A DNA stretch of 64,000 nucleotides from Flavobacteriales bacterium (GCA_018608405.1 JABAZP010000015.1:1-64000); one strand, 5' to 3'. Shown: positions 26,275 to 36,324, counted from the first letter of the stretch. Notes: generated by a model from the letters alone, not told the origin. Program-made: numbers and translations.

Positions 26275-28824
26275 CTACTCGTTATTCAATAATTGTTCCA
26301 AACTCATTTCATCTACTATGAGCACTTGTCTGGCCTTACTTCCTTCAAAAGGACCGATGATTCCGGCAGCCTCTAATTGGTCAACAATACGACCAGCTCT
26401 ATTGTAGCCAAGCTTCAATTTTCGTTGTAAAAGTGAAGCTGACCCTTGCTGATGTTGTACTATAATTCTAGCAGCATCTTCAAACAATGCATCTCGCTCC
26501 GACTTATCTATTTCTCCAATCGACTGAGCATTTTCATCAATGTATTCAGGTAGCAGAAATGCATCGGGATATGCTCGTTGATTGCCAATGAACTCTGTGA
26601 TTGCTTCTACTTCTGGAGTATCGACAAATGCACACTGCAAACGTACTAAATCGCTTCCTGTTGAAAGCAACATATCTCCTCTACCTATTAACTGCTCAGC
26701 GCCTCCTGAATCTAAGATAGTTCTAGAGTCAATTCCCGTTGTTACTCGAAATGCTATACGAGCTGGGAAGTTGGCCTTAATGGACCCAGTAATAATGTTG
26801 GTAGACGGTCGCTGTGTTGCAATAATTAAGTGAATGCCTATGGCTCTTGCTAACTGAGCCAATCGTGCAATAGGGGTTTCCACCTCCTTTCCTGCAGTCA
26901 TTATTAAATCAGCAAACTCGTCAATGACCAAAACAATGTAAGGCAAGTATTTGTGACCATTTTCGGGGTTTAGCTTTCTTGCAATGAATTTCGCATTGTA
27001 CTCTTTAATGTTTCGTACAAATGCATTTTTCAATAATTCATAGCGATCATCCATTTCAATACACAATGAATTTAGTGTATGAATTACTTTCTGATTATCG
27101 GTAATAATGGCATCCTCTGAATCTGGAAGTTTAGCTAAAAAGTGGCGTTCAATTTTGTTGAACAAAGTCAATTCAACCTTTTTAGGGTCTACTAACACAA
27201 ACTTCAGTTGCGCAGGATGCTTTTTGTACAACAGCGAAGTTAAAACAGCATTTAAACCAACTGACTTACCCTGACCTGTTGCTCCTGCCATCAGCAGGTG
27301 AGGCATTTTTGCCAAATCAAAAGCAAAAATTTCATTTGAAATGGTTTTGCCCATTACAACTGGTAAATCATATTTTGCATTCTGAAATTTCTCAGAAGCA
27401 ATTACTGTTCGCATGGAAACTACATCTGGATTCTGATTTGGCACTTCAATTCCGATGGTTCCTTTTCCCGGAATAGGAGCAATGATTCGAATACCTAAGG
27501 CGGCTAAACTAAGTGCAATATCATCTTCTAAATTCTTGATTTTTGATATTCTAACACCCGGAGCAGGTACAATTTCATACAAGGTAACCGTTGGCCCAAT
27601 GGTTGCCTTGATGGATTGTATTTTGATGTTGTAATTTTCTAAGGTATTGACAATCCTATTTTTATTCGCCTCTAGTTCTTCTTTGTCAACCTTTATCTTT
27701 CCGTCGCCATGGTCAGCAAGTAAATCAATACCGGGCATTTTGTATTCTGAAAGGTCTAAGGTTGGGTCGTACTCACCATAATCTTTCAACTTCTTATTAA
27801 CCTCCTTGTCACTTAATATTTCATCCTTCTCTGCTGACTCCTCAATTTCTAAAGCAACTTCATCAGGTATCTCATTTAGTTCTTCCGTTACTTCAGTGTC
27901 TAACTCAACAGCTCCTGCTGCTTTTTCTTCAACTGGAGTTTCAACCTCAAGCGGAAAGTTGTCTTCAACAACTTTTTCTTCCTCCGTTTCATCTACTTCT
28001 AATTGAAACTCTTCTTTAACAGGAATTTCACTTTCTTGATTAAGATCATCGTTTTCGCTTTCTAATTCCGCTTCTGCAGCATCATGAAGTTCATCGATGG
28101 TTTTTTCTGGGTTAATTGCTTCTCGATTTTCCGCTTCTTCTTGTCGAATTTGATCTACCTCTTTTTTGAAACTTTTGAAAAATGCTTTAACATCGAAAAC
28201 GCTAATGATAAAAATGCTAAGCAAAAAGAAAATAAAAATTCCACTTCCAATTTTACCGAGGTTAGAATTTAAAAAGAGATTTAATTCATAACCAACAGCC
28301 CCACCAAGATAGAACAAGTCATTTTTAAAAAAGAATCCAAAGAATAACGCTAACCATACTAAACCAAACAAGGAATATTTAATGGTTTTGAAAATTGGCA
28401 AGAGGCTCGTTTTGAATAGAATTCTAAATCCAATTAAAAAAGAAAGCCCAACAAAAAGAAAGGAAGCGATTCCAAACCACTCGTATATAAATTGGTGAGA
28501 AACAGCTGCACCGATTTTTCCCAGCCAGTTTTCTGCAACTAACGATGAGTCTTGATAGTAATCCCAAAAAGGTATTTCAACTTTACTTTGGTCAGCTTTC
28601 CATGTAAATAAGAATGAAGTAAAAGCGAGTAGAAGTACGGCAGAAGTTAGTATTAGTCCAACACCTACAACCTGCTGTGTCTTCTCATTCTTGAAGAAAT
28701 TTGCGTACTTAGAGATAGTTACTTTCTTCTCGCCTAAGATCTTTTTCTTGCTAGTCGTTTTTTTGTCTCTCTTTTTAGAAGAATTTTCTTCAGGAGTATC
28801 TGATTTAAAACGATTTTGAGCCAT
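26275..28824 (-). CDS. ftsK: DNA translocase FtsK
   Basis: The 849-residue protein has a short basic start, about four transmembrane helices (residues about 55-210), an acidic linker (about 225-350, rich in Glu), and the motor domain with Walker A LLMAGATGQGKSVGLNAVL, Walker B-type YIVLVIDEFADLIM and RPSTNIITGSIKANFPARIAF. The C-terminal gamma winged helix (DAARIIVQHQQGSASLLQRK, VDQLEAAGIIGPFEGSK) reads polar DNA motifs. It pumps chromosome dimers toward XerCD at the septum. A terminator and an overlapping -7 box lie just upstream. Confidence 0.96.
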   Translation of the reverse strand: MAQNRFKSDTPEENSSKKRDKKTTSKKKILGEKKVTISKYANFFKNEKTQQVVGVGLILTSAVLLLAFTSFLFTWKADQSKVEIPFWDYYQDSSLVAENWLGKIGAAVSHQFIYEWFGIASFLFVGLSFLIGFRILFKTSLLPIFKTIKYSLFGLVWLALFFGFFFKNDLFYLGGAVGYELNLFLNSNLGKIGSGIFIFFLLSIFIISVFDVKAFFKSFKKEVDQIRQEEAENREAINPEKTIDELHDAAEAELESENDDLNQESEIPVKEEFQLEVDETEEEKVVEDNFPLEVETPVEEKAAGAVELDTEVTEELNEIPDEVALEIEESAEKDEILSDKEVNKKLKDYGEYDPTLDLSEYKMPGIDLLADHGDGKIKVDKEELEANKNRIVNTLENYNIKIQSIKATIGPTVTLYEIVPAPGVRISKIKNLEDDIALSLAALGIRIIAPIPGKGTIGIEVPNQNPDVVSMRTVIASEKFQNAKYDLPVVMGKTISNEIFAFDLAKMPHLLMAGATGQGKSVGLNAVLTSLLYKKHPAQLKFVLVDPKKVELTLFNKIERHFLAKLPDSEDAIITDNQKVIHTLNSLCIEMDDRYELLKNAFVRNIKEYNAKFIARKLNPENGHKYLPYIVLVIDEFADLIMTAGKEVETPIARLAQLARAIGIHLIIATQRPSTNIITGSIKANFPARIAFRVTTGIDSRTILDSGGAEQLIGRGDMLLSTGSDLVRLQCAFVDTPEVEAITEFIGNQRAYPDAFLLPEYIDENAQSIGEIDKSERDALFEDAARIIVQHQQGSASLLQRKLKLGYNRAGRIVDQLEAAGIIGPFEGSKARQVLIVDEMSLEQLLNNE

Positions 28825-28846
28825 TCAGTTGAATCTTTGTGTAAAA

Positions 28847-28854
28847 CAAAAATA
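28847..28854 (-). promoter_or_regulatory. -7 box (TATTTTTG) for ftsK inside a terminator U-tract
   Basis: On the minus strand the bases right after the hairpin read TATTTTTG, an exact TAnnTTTG match, 22 nt before the ftsK ATG. The T-rich tail of one transcript may therefore serve as promoter of the next. Confidence 0.4.
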
Positions 28855-28885
28855 AAGCCGTTCCTACACATGTAAAAACGGCTTT
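28854..28885 (-). terminator. Terminator after the DUF4412-like pair
   Basis: A 9-bp stem (AAAGCCGTT / AACGGCTTT, arms 28854-28862 and 28877-28885, loop 14 nt) is followed on the minus strand by ATTTTTGTTTT. It lies 25 bp beyond the stop of the gene ending at 28911 and 30 bp before ftsK. Confidence 0.78.
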
Positions 28886-28910
28886 GAATAAGTTATGAAC
28901 AGTGGATACT

Positions 28911-29546
28911 TTACATTCCGCCTGCACCCATTTTTTGCAATTCTTCAAGGGTCTTTAATGTATAATCTGAAGGAACCTCCATTTTAATTTTTTTAACCTT
29001 TCCTTTATCGATTTCAGTCACTGTTTGAGTCATCGTAAACATGTCCTGCGTAATCATTACTTGCATTGGGAAACCTTTTATACCATCCACTGATTTAGAA
29101 GCTTTTACATCGATTTCCTCCGTGTAATAAACTTCCACTTCATTGCCTTCTTTGTCTGTAGCAACTGCTTTTTTACAATCGTACCCTAAAATCTCTTTCG
29201 TCTCGTCAGTGTAAACAATTTCAGGTTTTTCCTCATCCTTAATGTCTTCGCTATTCATTTTGGTTGCATACTTCTGACCCATCAAATTCATTAAAGTCAG
29301 TGTTTCGCCGGTTGTACTGTTAATGATTACATTAATTTCACCACCCATTGCGTTTGGTGTAGTTGTTTTAGAAAGTTCTCCTCTCACTTCTACAGTAGAA
29401 GATTTTGGTAACATTCCTGCCATTGGCTTAATCTGTGGAGAAAGGTTTTCATATACCATTTCATAAGTAATGGTTCCTTCAAAATCTTGAGCAATGATTG
29501 AAAAACTGCTTAGTAAGAAAGCAATTGCTAATGTTATATTTTTCAT
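28911..29546 (-). CDS. Secreted DUF4412/GLPGLI-like protein
   Basis: From the ATG at 29546 (211 residues) the protein begins with a clean signal peptide, MKNITLAIAFLLSSFSIIAQ; the open frame upstream adds 21 residues without such a start. The mature part has FEGTITYEMVYENL, VIYTDETKEILGYDCKKAVA-like text, VYYTEEIDVK and IKGFPMQVMI, matching periplasmic DUF4412/GLPGLI-type proteins. It is a paralogue of the next gene upstream (29581-30297), with which it shares the order of these motifs. Probably ligand-binding in the periplasm; function unknown. Confidence 0.7.
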   Translation of the reverse strand: MKNITLAIAFLLSSFSIIAQDFEGTITYEMVYENLSPQIKPMAGMLPKSSTVEVRGELSKTTTPNAMGGEINVIINSTTGETLTLMNLMGQKYATKMNSEDIKDEEKPEIVYTDETKEILGYDCKKAVATDKEGNEVEVYYTEEIDVKASKSVDGIKGFPMQVMITQDMFTMTQTVTEIDKGKVKKIKMEVPSDYTLKTLEELQKMGAGGM

Positions 29547-29580
29547 GGTTTTAATTTTTCTACAAAAATAACCAACAGAA

Positions 29581-30297
29581 CTAGATAATGTTGGCGAAAA
29601 GCTTCTCAATTTCCAATTTTAATTTCTTGGGTTCTACCATTTCATAGTCTTCATCAAGCGCTAATACTGAAGCATCAATGTCTTCCTGAATCACCTTGGT
29701 TGCAGTAAACTTCATTAAAACATTATTGCTTAACAACTGATATTCCATTAATACGCCCTTAATCGGTTTAAAGGGAGTATGGCCATTTACATTTTTAATG
29801 TTAATCTCATCAGTATAGAAAACGTTAAACGTCCACACGCTGTCTCCAAGTACTTTAACCTCTGCTGACTTGCAATTGTATCCTGCAATTTCTTTCGTTT
29901 CATCCGTAAATTTCACCTCCACTTCATTAAATGCAGGGTTAAATTTTTTGAAGTCTTCTTTAGTAAGTTCACTTGCATACTTTGTACGTAGCATTTTAAT
30001 CGAATGAATTAACTTTTCGTTTCCCTCATTACAAATAATGGAAGTTTTGAAAATTCCCATTCCTGCAATGATGTCACTTCGATAACTGTTATCGACAAAA
30101 GTAGTGCTCATGTTTTTCGGCATTAGGTCCAACATGAAGTTATCTTCTGCGATGTTTGGGTAAGAAATGTCGTATTCTATTTTACCCTCAGTAATACCAT
30201 CTTGAAATGAAATGTTATCACAAGCGCTAAATAAAAGCACAAATAGCACAAAAAGAGTTAAATGACTCCTTGTTTTAAAAAGCTCTTGCTTTCGCAT
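29581..30297 (-). CDS. Lipoprotein paralogue of the DUF4412-like protein
   Basis: A 238-residue lipoprotein (signal LTLFVLFVLLFSACDN, Cys near residue 26). The mature part repeats the motif order of its neighbour: GKIEYDISYP, VEVKFTDETKEIAGYNCKSA, NVFYTDEINIK, PIKGVLMEYQL. It precedes the neighbour by 34 bp on the same strand, so the pair is probably cotranscribed and arose by tandem duplication, one copy lipid-anchored and one soluble. Function unknown. Confidence 0.68.
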   Translation of the reverse strand: MRKQELFKTRSHLTLFVLFVLLFSACDNISFQDGITEGKIEYDISYPNIAEDNFMLDLMPKNMSTTFVDNSYRSDIIAGMGIFKTSIICNEGNEKLIHSIKMLRTKYASELTKEDFKKFNPAFNEVEVKFTDETKEIAGYNCKSAEVKVLGDSVWTFNVFYTDEINIKNVNGHTPFKPIKGVLMEYQLLSNNVLMKFTATKVIQEDIDASVLALDEDYEMVEPKKLKLEIEKLFANII

Positions 30298-30447
30298 GAA
30301 ATGTTAATCGACTTAATTGGTTAAGGTTGGGAAAGTAGAAAGAAAAAAGTTGATGTACAAATATTTATTGTCTGATATTTTAGATGAATGTATAAAAATG
30401 ATAGTCAAATAAGAATATCACACGATTAATGGATACTTGAATTAACT

Positions 30448-30455
30448 TATTTTTG
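30448..30455 (+). promoter_or_regulatory. -7 box (TATTTTTG) upstream of arginase gene
   Basis: An exact TAnnTTTG match 23 nt before the ATG at 30479, the only good box in the 181-bp gap. A TSS a few bases downstream would give a short leader. Confidence 0.5.
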
Positions 30456-30478
30456 CCTCGAATTACCAATGTTTTTAT

Positions 30479-31435
30479 ATGCAAATACAATTAATCGAGA
30501 ACAAATCGGAATTAGGAGCTGGAACCAGGGGAGCTAGTTTAGGGATAGATGCATTGCGGATTGCATCATTGAATAAAGGGAGTGATTACTTTTTAAAAAA
30601 CAAGATTGTTACCTTGAAGCATAACAATGAATTGCTTTTTGATTCTGTTAAATTAGCTACCGCTAAGCGAATAAAAGGAATTACGAAAGTATATAAACGA
30701 GTTTGCAACCAAGTTGAGGAAACGCTTTCTGAAGGCAAATTTCCATTGATTTTAGCGGCAGATCATTCTTCTGCGGGTGGAACAATAGCAGGTATTAAAA
30801 AGAAGTATCCAACAAAGAGATTAGGTGCCATATGGATTGATGCACATGCTGATTTACATTCACCTTATACCTCACCAACAGGGAACGTACATGGTATGCC
30901 TTTGGCAACAGCCATTGCGTTTGACAACAAAGAATGTCAAGTGAAAGAACCTTCAAAGGAGGCAATTGAGCACTGGAATGAGTTAAAGGAAATGGGAGGT
31001 ATTTCTCCAAAAGTAAAAACGGAAGATATTGTATTTTTTGGAGTTCGGGACACAGAGTTTCCGGAGAATGAGTTGATTCGTCGCGAAGGGATAAAGAACT
31101 TTACGGTAGCTGAAACGAGAGAAAAAGGAATAAAAGCGGCTTGTAAAGCGGCACTTGAAATTTTGAAAAACTGTGACTTGATTTACATCTCTTTTGATGT
31201 GGATAGCATGGATTGTGATCTTGTGTCAATGGGGACAGGGACTCCAGTTCCAAACGGTTACACTCCGGAAGAAGCAAATTCAATCATTCAACATTTAATT
31301 CAATCAGATAAATTGGTTTGTTTTGAAATGGTGGAAATCAATCCAACACTTGACAACAAACAAAACTTAATGGCTGAAACGGCTTTTGATATTTTGGTAA
31401 ACACAACAAATACGTTAGAACAGAAACTTTCTTAA
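30479..31435 (+). CDS. Arginase/agmatinase-family ureohydrolase, probably arginase
   Basis: The 318-residue protein carries the binuclear manganese motifs: AADHSSAGG (the first motif, usually GGDHS), WIDAHADLHSPYTSPTGNVHGMPL (DAHAD plus the arginase-type substrate loop), and SFDVDSMDCD. The SPTGNVHGMPL loop favours arginase over agmatinase or formimidoylglutamase. It would hydrolyse arginine to ornithine and urea. Its TAA stop overlaps the argS ATG by one base, pairing an arginine-degrading enzyme with the arginyl-tRNA synthetase. The Ala before DHS is a mild deviation. Confidence 0.85.
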   Translation: MQIQLIENKSELGAGTRGASLGIDALRIASLNKGSDYFLKNKIVTLKHNNELLFDSVKLATAKRIKGITKVYKRVCNQVEETLSEGKFPLILAADHSSAGGTIAGIKKKYPTKRLGAIWIDAHADLHSPYTSPTGNVHGMPLATAIAFDNKECQVKEPSKEAIEHWNELKEMGGISPKVKTEDIVFFGVRDTEFPENELIRREGIKNFTVAETREKGIKAACKAALEILKNCDLIYISFDVDSMDCDLVSMGTGTPVPNGYTPEEANSIIQHLIQSDKLVCFEMVEINPTLDNKQNLMAETAFDILVNTTNTLEQKLS

Positions 31436-33222
31436 TGGAAAACTTAAACAATCAACTAGTAAGAGCAATAAAAGAAACATTTGTTGCAGTATTTGAAATT
31501 GCTTTGGATGATTCCCAAATTCAGCTTCAAAAAACACGAAAAGAATTTGATGGAGATATTACGCTGGTTGTTTTCCCATTCTTGCGAATTACGAAAAAAT
31601 CTCCTGAACAATCAGGTGAAGTAATTGGTGAGTACTTGAAAAACAACGTTGATCTAGTTGTTGATTATAACGTAGTCAAAGGCTTTTTAAATTTAGTAAT
31701 AAATCCAAGCTATTGGTCTGACTTTTTAAAGTCAACAGGCACTTCGTCTACTTTTGGTTACGCTGAACCGAACTCCAAAGAAATAGTAATGGTGGAGTAC
31801 TCTTCTCCAAACACCAATAAACCATTGCATCTAGGACATTTACGGAATAACTTCTTAGGGAATTCGGTTTCACGAATCTTAAAAGCGAATGGTCATGAAG
31901 TAATAAAAGTTCAGATTATTAATGATCGTGGAATTCATATTTGTAAGTCAATGGTGGCTTGGAAGAAATTTGGAAATGCTGAAACACCTGCCACCACCGG
32001 ATTAAAAGGGGATAAACTGGTGGGTAATTTTTATGTTCGTTTTGACCAAGAATACAAGAAGGAAATAGCAGCATTAATGGCTGCCGGGAAAACCGAAGAC
32101 GAAGCAAAAAAGGAGGCACCAATTATTATAGAAGCACAAGAAATGTTGCGACAATGGGAAGCGGGAAAACCCGAAATCGTTGAGCTTTGGAAAACCATGA
32201 ACTCATGGGTATACGAAGGCTTTGAAAGTACTTACGCCACCATGGGAGTTGATTTTGATAAGTTGTATTATGAATCAGATACGTATTTAATTGGAAAGGA
32301 AAAGGTACTGGCGCATATCGATACAGAGTCATTTTATAAAAAAGATGATGGTTCCATCTGGATTAATCTTGAGGGAGATAAGCTAGATAATAAGATACTA
32401 TTGCGTTCTGATGGTACATCCGTTTACATTACACAAGATATTGGGACAGCAATTATTAGAGAAGAAGAATTTCATTGCAAGAATTATTACTACGTAGTTG
32501 GAAATGAGCAAGATTATCACTTCAATGTGTTGGCTTTGATACTGCAAAAAATGGGATTTGATTGGGCAAAAGGAATTGAACACCTTTCTTATGGGATGGT
32601 TGATTTACCTTCTGGCAAAATGAAGTCGAGAGAAGGAACTGTAGTTGATGCCGACGATTTAATGCTGGAAATGAAAAATACTGCACAAGAAATTTCTGAA
32701 GAACTAGGAAAGTTGGAAGGAATGGAAGACGAGCAGAGACAAGAATTGTATTGGAAAATTGGGTTGGGAGCATTGAAATATTTCATCTTAAAAGTAGATC
32801 CTAAAAAGAGAATGTTATTTGATCCAAAGGAGTCGGTTGATTTTAACGGTAATACAGGACCTTTCATTCAATACACACACGCAAGAATTAAATCCATTTT
32901 AAGAAAATCTAATTATACTGAAGGTTCTCTTGACTTTAAGAATGCTCCTTTAGATGCAGAAGATATTTCTGTGATTAAGCAATTGTATGACTTTCCGGAA
33001 ATACTAGACGAATCAGCTGTTCAGAAAAGTCCGGCATTATTGGCGAACTACATTTATGAGTTGGTGAAAGTGTTCAATCATTTTTACCAAAATACAACGC
33101 CAATTGTTAAGGAAGAAAATGAGGAGATAAAGAACCTAAGGTTAATGATTTGTGCTAAAACTGCAGAGGTTATTTCTAATGGAATGGATTTATTGGGAGT
33201 TCAGGTTCCTGAAAAAATGTAG
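31435..33222 (+). CDS. argS: Arginyl-tRNA synthetase
   Basis: A 595-residue class I synthetase of normal length. It has an Arg_tRNA_synt_N domain (about 5-90), the HIGH-type motif NTNKPLHLGHLRNNFLG near residue 125, KMSK-type loop SGKMKSREGTVV near residue 385, and the DALR anticodon-binding domain at the C-terminus (TGPFIQYTHARI, ALLANYIYELVKVFNHFY, LLGVQVPEKM). It charges tRNA-Arg. It is translationally coupled to the arginase gene (TAATG). Confidence 0.97.
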   Translation: MENLNNQLVRAIKETFVAVFEIALDDSQIQLQKTRKEFDGDITLVVFPFLRITKKSPEQSGEVIGEYLKNNVDLVVDYNVVKGFLNLVINPSYWSDFLKSTGTSSTFGYAEPNSKEIVMVEYSSPNTNKPLHLGHLRNNFLGNSVSRILKANGHEVIKVQIINDRGIHICKSMVAWKKFGNAETPATTGLKGDKLVGNFYVRFDQEYKKEIAALMAAGKTEDEAKKEAPIIIEAQEMLRQWEAGKPEIVELWKTMNSWVYEGFESTYATMGVDFDKLYYESDTYLIGKEKVLAHIDTESFYKKDDGSIWINLEGDKLDNKILLRSDGTSVYITQDIGTAIIREEEFHCKNYYYVVGNEQDYHFNVLALILQKMGFDWAKGIEHLSYGMVDLPSGKMKSREGTVVDADDLMLEMKNTAQEISEELGKLEGMEDEQRQELYWKIGLGALKYFILKVDPKKRMLFDPKESVDFNGNTGPFIQYTHARIKSILRKSNYTEGSLDFKNAPLDAEDISVIKQLYDFPEILDESAVQKSPALLANYIYELVKVFNHFYQNTTPIVKEENEEIKNLRLMICAKTAEVISNGMDLLGVQVPEKM

Positions 33223-33336
33223 CATTCAATTTCATTTCTAAGTTTGGATGCATTCAAGGCTAGATTATATCTCGTTCAAGGTTTTATAGGCTAGCTATAT
33301 TCGTTAATTTTACATTTCTAAAAATTGTGAAGAAAG

Positions 33337-34683
33337 ATGTTTGAGAATTTATCCGACAAGCTCGACAGAGCGCTAAAAGTACTAAAAGGTCAAGGTCAAA
33401 TTAGTGAGGTTAACGTAGCGGAAACCACAAAAGAAATTCGACGTGCTTTATTAGATGCCGATGTAAACTACAAAACGGCAAAAAGCTTTTCTGATGCGGT
33501 AAAGGACAAAGCCATTGGTCAGAATGTATTGACATCCGTTTCTCCAAGTCAGCTTTTTACAAAAATTACCCACGACGAGCTTTCTAGCTTAATGGGAGGT
33601 GAGCAGGTAGATATTAATCTTTCTGGAAACCCTTCGGTTGTCTTAATCGCAGGCTTGCAGGGGTCAGGTAAAACAACTTTTTCAGGAAAATTAGCCCACT
33701 TACTGCTTAACAAGAGAAAGAAGAAGCCTCTTTTAGTAGCTTGTGATGTTTACCGACCTGCAGCAGTTGACCAATTGCATGTCTTGGGTGAACAAATTGG
33801 AGTAGAAGTATATTCTGATAAAGACAATAAAGATCCTGTATCAATTGCGAAGGCCGCAATTGTACACGCTAAATCGAAAGGTTTCGATACGGTTATTGTA
33901 GATACTGCAGGTCGTTTAGCAGTAGATCAACAGATGATGGCTGAAATAGCTGCTGTTAAAAATGCAATTACTCCTTCTGAGACATTGTTTGTAGTTGATT
34001 CAATGACTGGTCAAGATGCAGTGAATACAGCAAAGGCGTTCAACGAAAAAATTAATTTTGATGGCGTTGTACTTACTAAATTAGACGGTGATACGAGAGG
34101 TGGAGCGGCACTATCTATTCGCTCTGTTGTTGATAAGCCTATTAAATTTGTTGGTACGGGTGAGAAAATGGAAGCCCTTGATTTATTCTATCCAAACAGA
34201 ATGGCCGATCGTATTTTGGGTATGGGTGATGTGGTTTCTTTAGTAGAAAGAGCGCAAGAACAATACGACGAGGAAAAGGCGAGAAGGCTGCAGAAGAGAA
34301 TTGCAAAGAATCAATTTGACTTCAACGATTTCTTGGATCAAATAAACCAAATCAAGAAAATGGGTAACATGAAAGATTTGGTAGGAATGATTCCTGGAGT
34401 CGGCAAAGCCATTAAAGATGTTGACATTGACGATGATCCTTTTAAAGGAATTGAAGCCATGATTCATTCAATGACCCCTGAAGAAAGAGGGAACCCCAAA
34501 ATCATTAATGGTACAAGAAGAAAGCGAATTGCTGATGGAAGTGGAAATTCTGTTCAAGAATTGAATAAATTAATGAAGCAGTTTGAACAAACCAGCAAGA
34601 TGATGAAGATGATGGGTAACAAACAGAACATGGCTAAAATGACGAAAAACATGCCTCAAATGCCTGGCGGAATAGGACGATAA
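33337..34683 (+). CDS. ffh: Signal recognition particle GTPase Ffh
   Basis: The 448-residue protein has the N domain ([20 protein letters not shown]), the G domain with [38 protein letters not shown] and [13 protein letters not shown], and the methionine-rich M domain at the C-terminus (residues about 320-448, ending in [14 protein letters not shown]). It binds 4.5S RNA and signal peptides and delivers inner-membrane proteins with FtsY. Its folD neighbour begins 2 bp after the stop. Confidence 0.97.
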   Translation: MFENLSDKLDRALKVLKGQGQISEVNVAETTKEIRRALLDADVNYKTAKSFSDAVKDKAIGQNVLTSVSPSQLFTKITHDELSSLMGGEQVDINLSGNPSVVLIAGLQGSGKTTFSGKLAHLLLNKRKKKPLLVACDVYRPAAVDQLHVLGEQIGVEVYSDKDNKDPVSIAKAAIVHAKSKGFDTVIVDTAGRLAVDQQMMAEIAAVKNAITPSETLFVVDSMTGQDAVNTAKAFNEKINFDGVVLTKLDGDTRGGAALSIRSVVDKPIKFVGTGEKMEALDLFYPNRMADRILGMGDVVSLVERAQEQYDEEKARRLQKRIAKNQFDFNDFLDQINQIKKMGNMKDLVGMIPGVGKAIKDVDIDDDPFKGIEAMIHSMTPEERGNPKIINGTRRKRIADGSGNSVQELNKLMKQFEQTSKMMKMMGNKQNMAKMTKNMPQMPGGIGR

Positions 34684-34685
34684 TT

Positions 34686-35558
34686 ATGCAACTACTAGAC
34701 GGTAAAAAGACAGCTACAGAAATTAAATTAGAAGTAGCCGAGGAAATCAAAAGAGTTAAGGCTAAGGGTGGGAAAATTCCTCACTTAGTAGCTGTTTTAG
34801 TGGGCAGTAATGGAGCAAGTATTACTTATGTTAATGCAAAAATTGCTGCTTGTGAGAAAGTAGGAATGCACAGCACCATCGTTCGTTTAAATGATACTGT
34901 ATCCGAAAAGGAATTGCTTGAAGAGGTTGATCGTTTGAACAAGGACGAGGAGATTGACGGATTCATTGTTCAATTGCCACTTCCAAAACACATTAGCGAT
35001 AAAAAAGTGACGGAAGCCATCTCTCCTGAAAAGGACGTTGACGGTTTTCATCCTTGGAACATTGGCAAAATGATGTTGAATTTACCTACCTTTTTACCGG
35101 CTACACCATTTGGGATATTGCAACTAATTGAACGTTACAATATAGAAACCAATGGTAAACATTGTGTTGTGGTAGGCAGAAGTTCAATTGTTGGTTCTCC
35201 CATTGCAAATTTAATGTCGAGAAATTCGTATCCAGGTAATTGCACAGTTACCTTAACTCATAGCAGAACGGTTAACCTAAAGGAAATTACACTTTCAGCA
35301 GATATCTTAATCGTTGCCTTAGGTAAGCCAGAATTTATAACGGCTGATATGGTGAAGGACGGCGTGGTAGTTTTCGATGTTGGAATTACGAGAAAAGCTG
35401 ACAAATCGAAGAAGTCTGGTTATAAACTATATGGAGATGTAGATTTTGATGGAGTTGCTGAGAAAGCTTCTTTCATCACTCCTGTTCCTGGTGGCGTTGG
35501 GCCAATGACCATTGTTTCCTTATTGAAGAATACCTTATTGGCCGCGAAAGGGAAATAG
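34686..35558 (+). CDS. folD: Bifunctional methylene-THF dehydrogenase / methenyl-THF cyclohydrolase
   Basis: The 290-residue enzyme has the family motifs: [20 protein letters not shown] with the catalytic Lys, [25 protein letters not shown], the NADP site [17 protein letters not shown], and the closing [18 protein letters not shown]. It interconverts methylene-, methenyl- and formyl-THF. It is cotranscribed with ffh and works with fhs (15571-17238). Confidence 0.97.
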   Translation: MQLLDGKKTATEIKLEVAEEIKRVKAKGGKIPHLVAVLVGSNGASITYVNAKIAACEKVGMHSTIVRLNDTVSEKELLEEVDRLNKDEEIDGFIVQLPLPKHISDKKVTEAISPEKDVDGFHPWNIGKMMLNLPTFLPATPFGILQLIERYNIETNGKHCVVVGRSSIVGSPIANLMSRNSYPGNCTVTLTHSRTVNLKEITLSADILIVALGKPEFITADMVKDGVVVFDVGITRKADKSKKSGYKLYGDVDFDGVAEKASFITPVPGGVGPMTIVSLLKNTLLAAKGK

Positions 35559-35606
35559 GGTCTTTAGAATGACACTAGAAGACAATCAATCTAACTGTAT
35601 TGGTCT

Positions 35607-35614
35607 TATCTTTG
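35607..35614 (+). promoter_or_regulatory. -7 box (TATCTTTG) upstream of the Crp/Fnr-like gene
   Basis: An exact TAnnTTTG match 22 nt before the ATG at 35637. It supports 35637 as the original start of the damaged regulator gene. Confidence 0.5.
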
Positions 35615-35636
35615 AGCTTCTTACGATAGTTGATTG

Positions 35637-36324
35637 ATGAACGGCAGCACAGAATTCAAAATTATGGCATCTCGAACAAATTAATTTGTTCAAAAACCTT
35701 ACTGACGATGAGTTGGCAGAGTTAGATGATTTGACGGTGATGAAAACTACCGGTAAAAACGACTTTATATACTTCCCAAAAGAACCCAGTAAGATTTTAT
35801 TTTTTCTTAAAGCTGGCCGCATAAAAATTGGCAGCTACTCAGAAGATGGGAAGGAGATTATAAAAGCAATTCTTTACCCGGGAGAAGTTTTTGGAGAGAT
35901 TGGAATTGTAGGAGAAGAAAGTCGCAAAGACTTCGCAGTTGCCATGGATGCGGAAACTAGAATGTGCACCTTGAATGTAGATCAGTTTAAAAAGATGATG
36001 GAAGCGAATGATCAATTGAGCTTAGCAGTAACCAAGACGATTAGAGAAAAACTAAGAAATATCGAAAGAAGACTGGAGTCGTTAATTTTCAAAGATGCAC
36101 GAGAACGAATCATTGACTTCATGAAGGAAATGGCTGAGAAATACGGTAAAAAAATTGGAGTTGAAGTGCTCGTAAAACACGACCTAACACATCAAGACAT
36201 GGCCAATCTTACTGCCACTTCTAGACAAACAGTAACTACTGTTTTAAATGATTTATAAGAAAAGGATTTAATTTACATGGAGCGCAAACGTTTCCTAATT
36301 CGAGAACTTGATAAGTTAGCCTAA
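35637..36324 (+). pseudogene. Crp/Fnr-family regulator with a frameshift and an in-frame stop
   Basis: The longest clean frame (TTG 35686 to TAA 36258) lacks the family start and end. The ATG at 35637 opens a frame (NGSTEFK) that joins the main frame (LWHLEQINLFKNLTDDEL) if one A is removed from AAAA at 35658-35661. The cyclic-nucleotide-binding fold (GRIKIGSYSEDGKEIIK, LYPGEVFGEIGIVGEE) and helix-turn-helix (DLTHQDMANLTATSRQTVTT) are intact. Directly after VLNDL comes TAA at 36256-36258, but the same frame then continues EKDLIYMERKRFLIRELDKLA, the family's usual tail, to a TAA at 36322-36324 that overlaps the next ATG. No Fnr-type N-terminal cysteines are present. Confidence 0.78.

Noticed and set aside
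27806-28006. Serine-rich plus-strand frame within ftsK
   Set aside because: It is the complement of the Glu-rich linker of FtsK.
35637-35684. Short peptide gene MNGSTEFKIMASRTN
   Set aside because: It is better explained as the original N-terminus of the Crp/Fnr-like gene before a one-base insertion.
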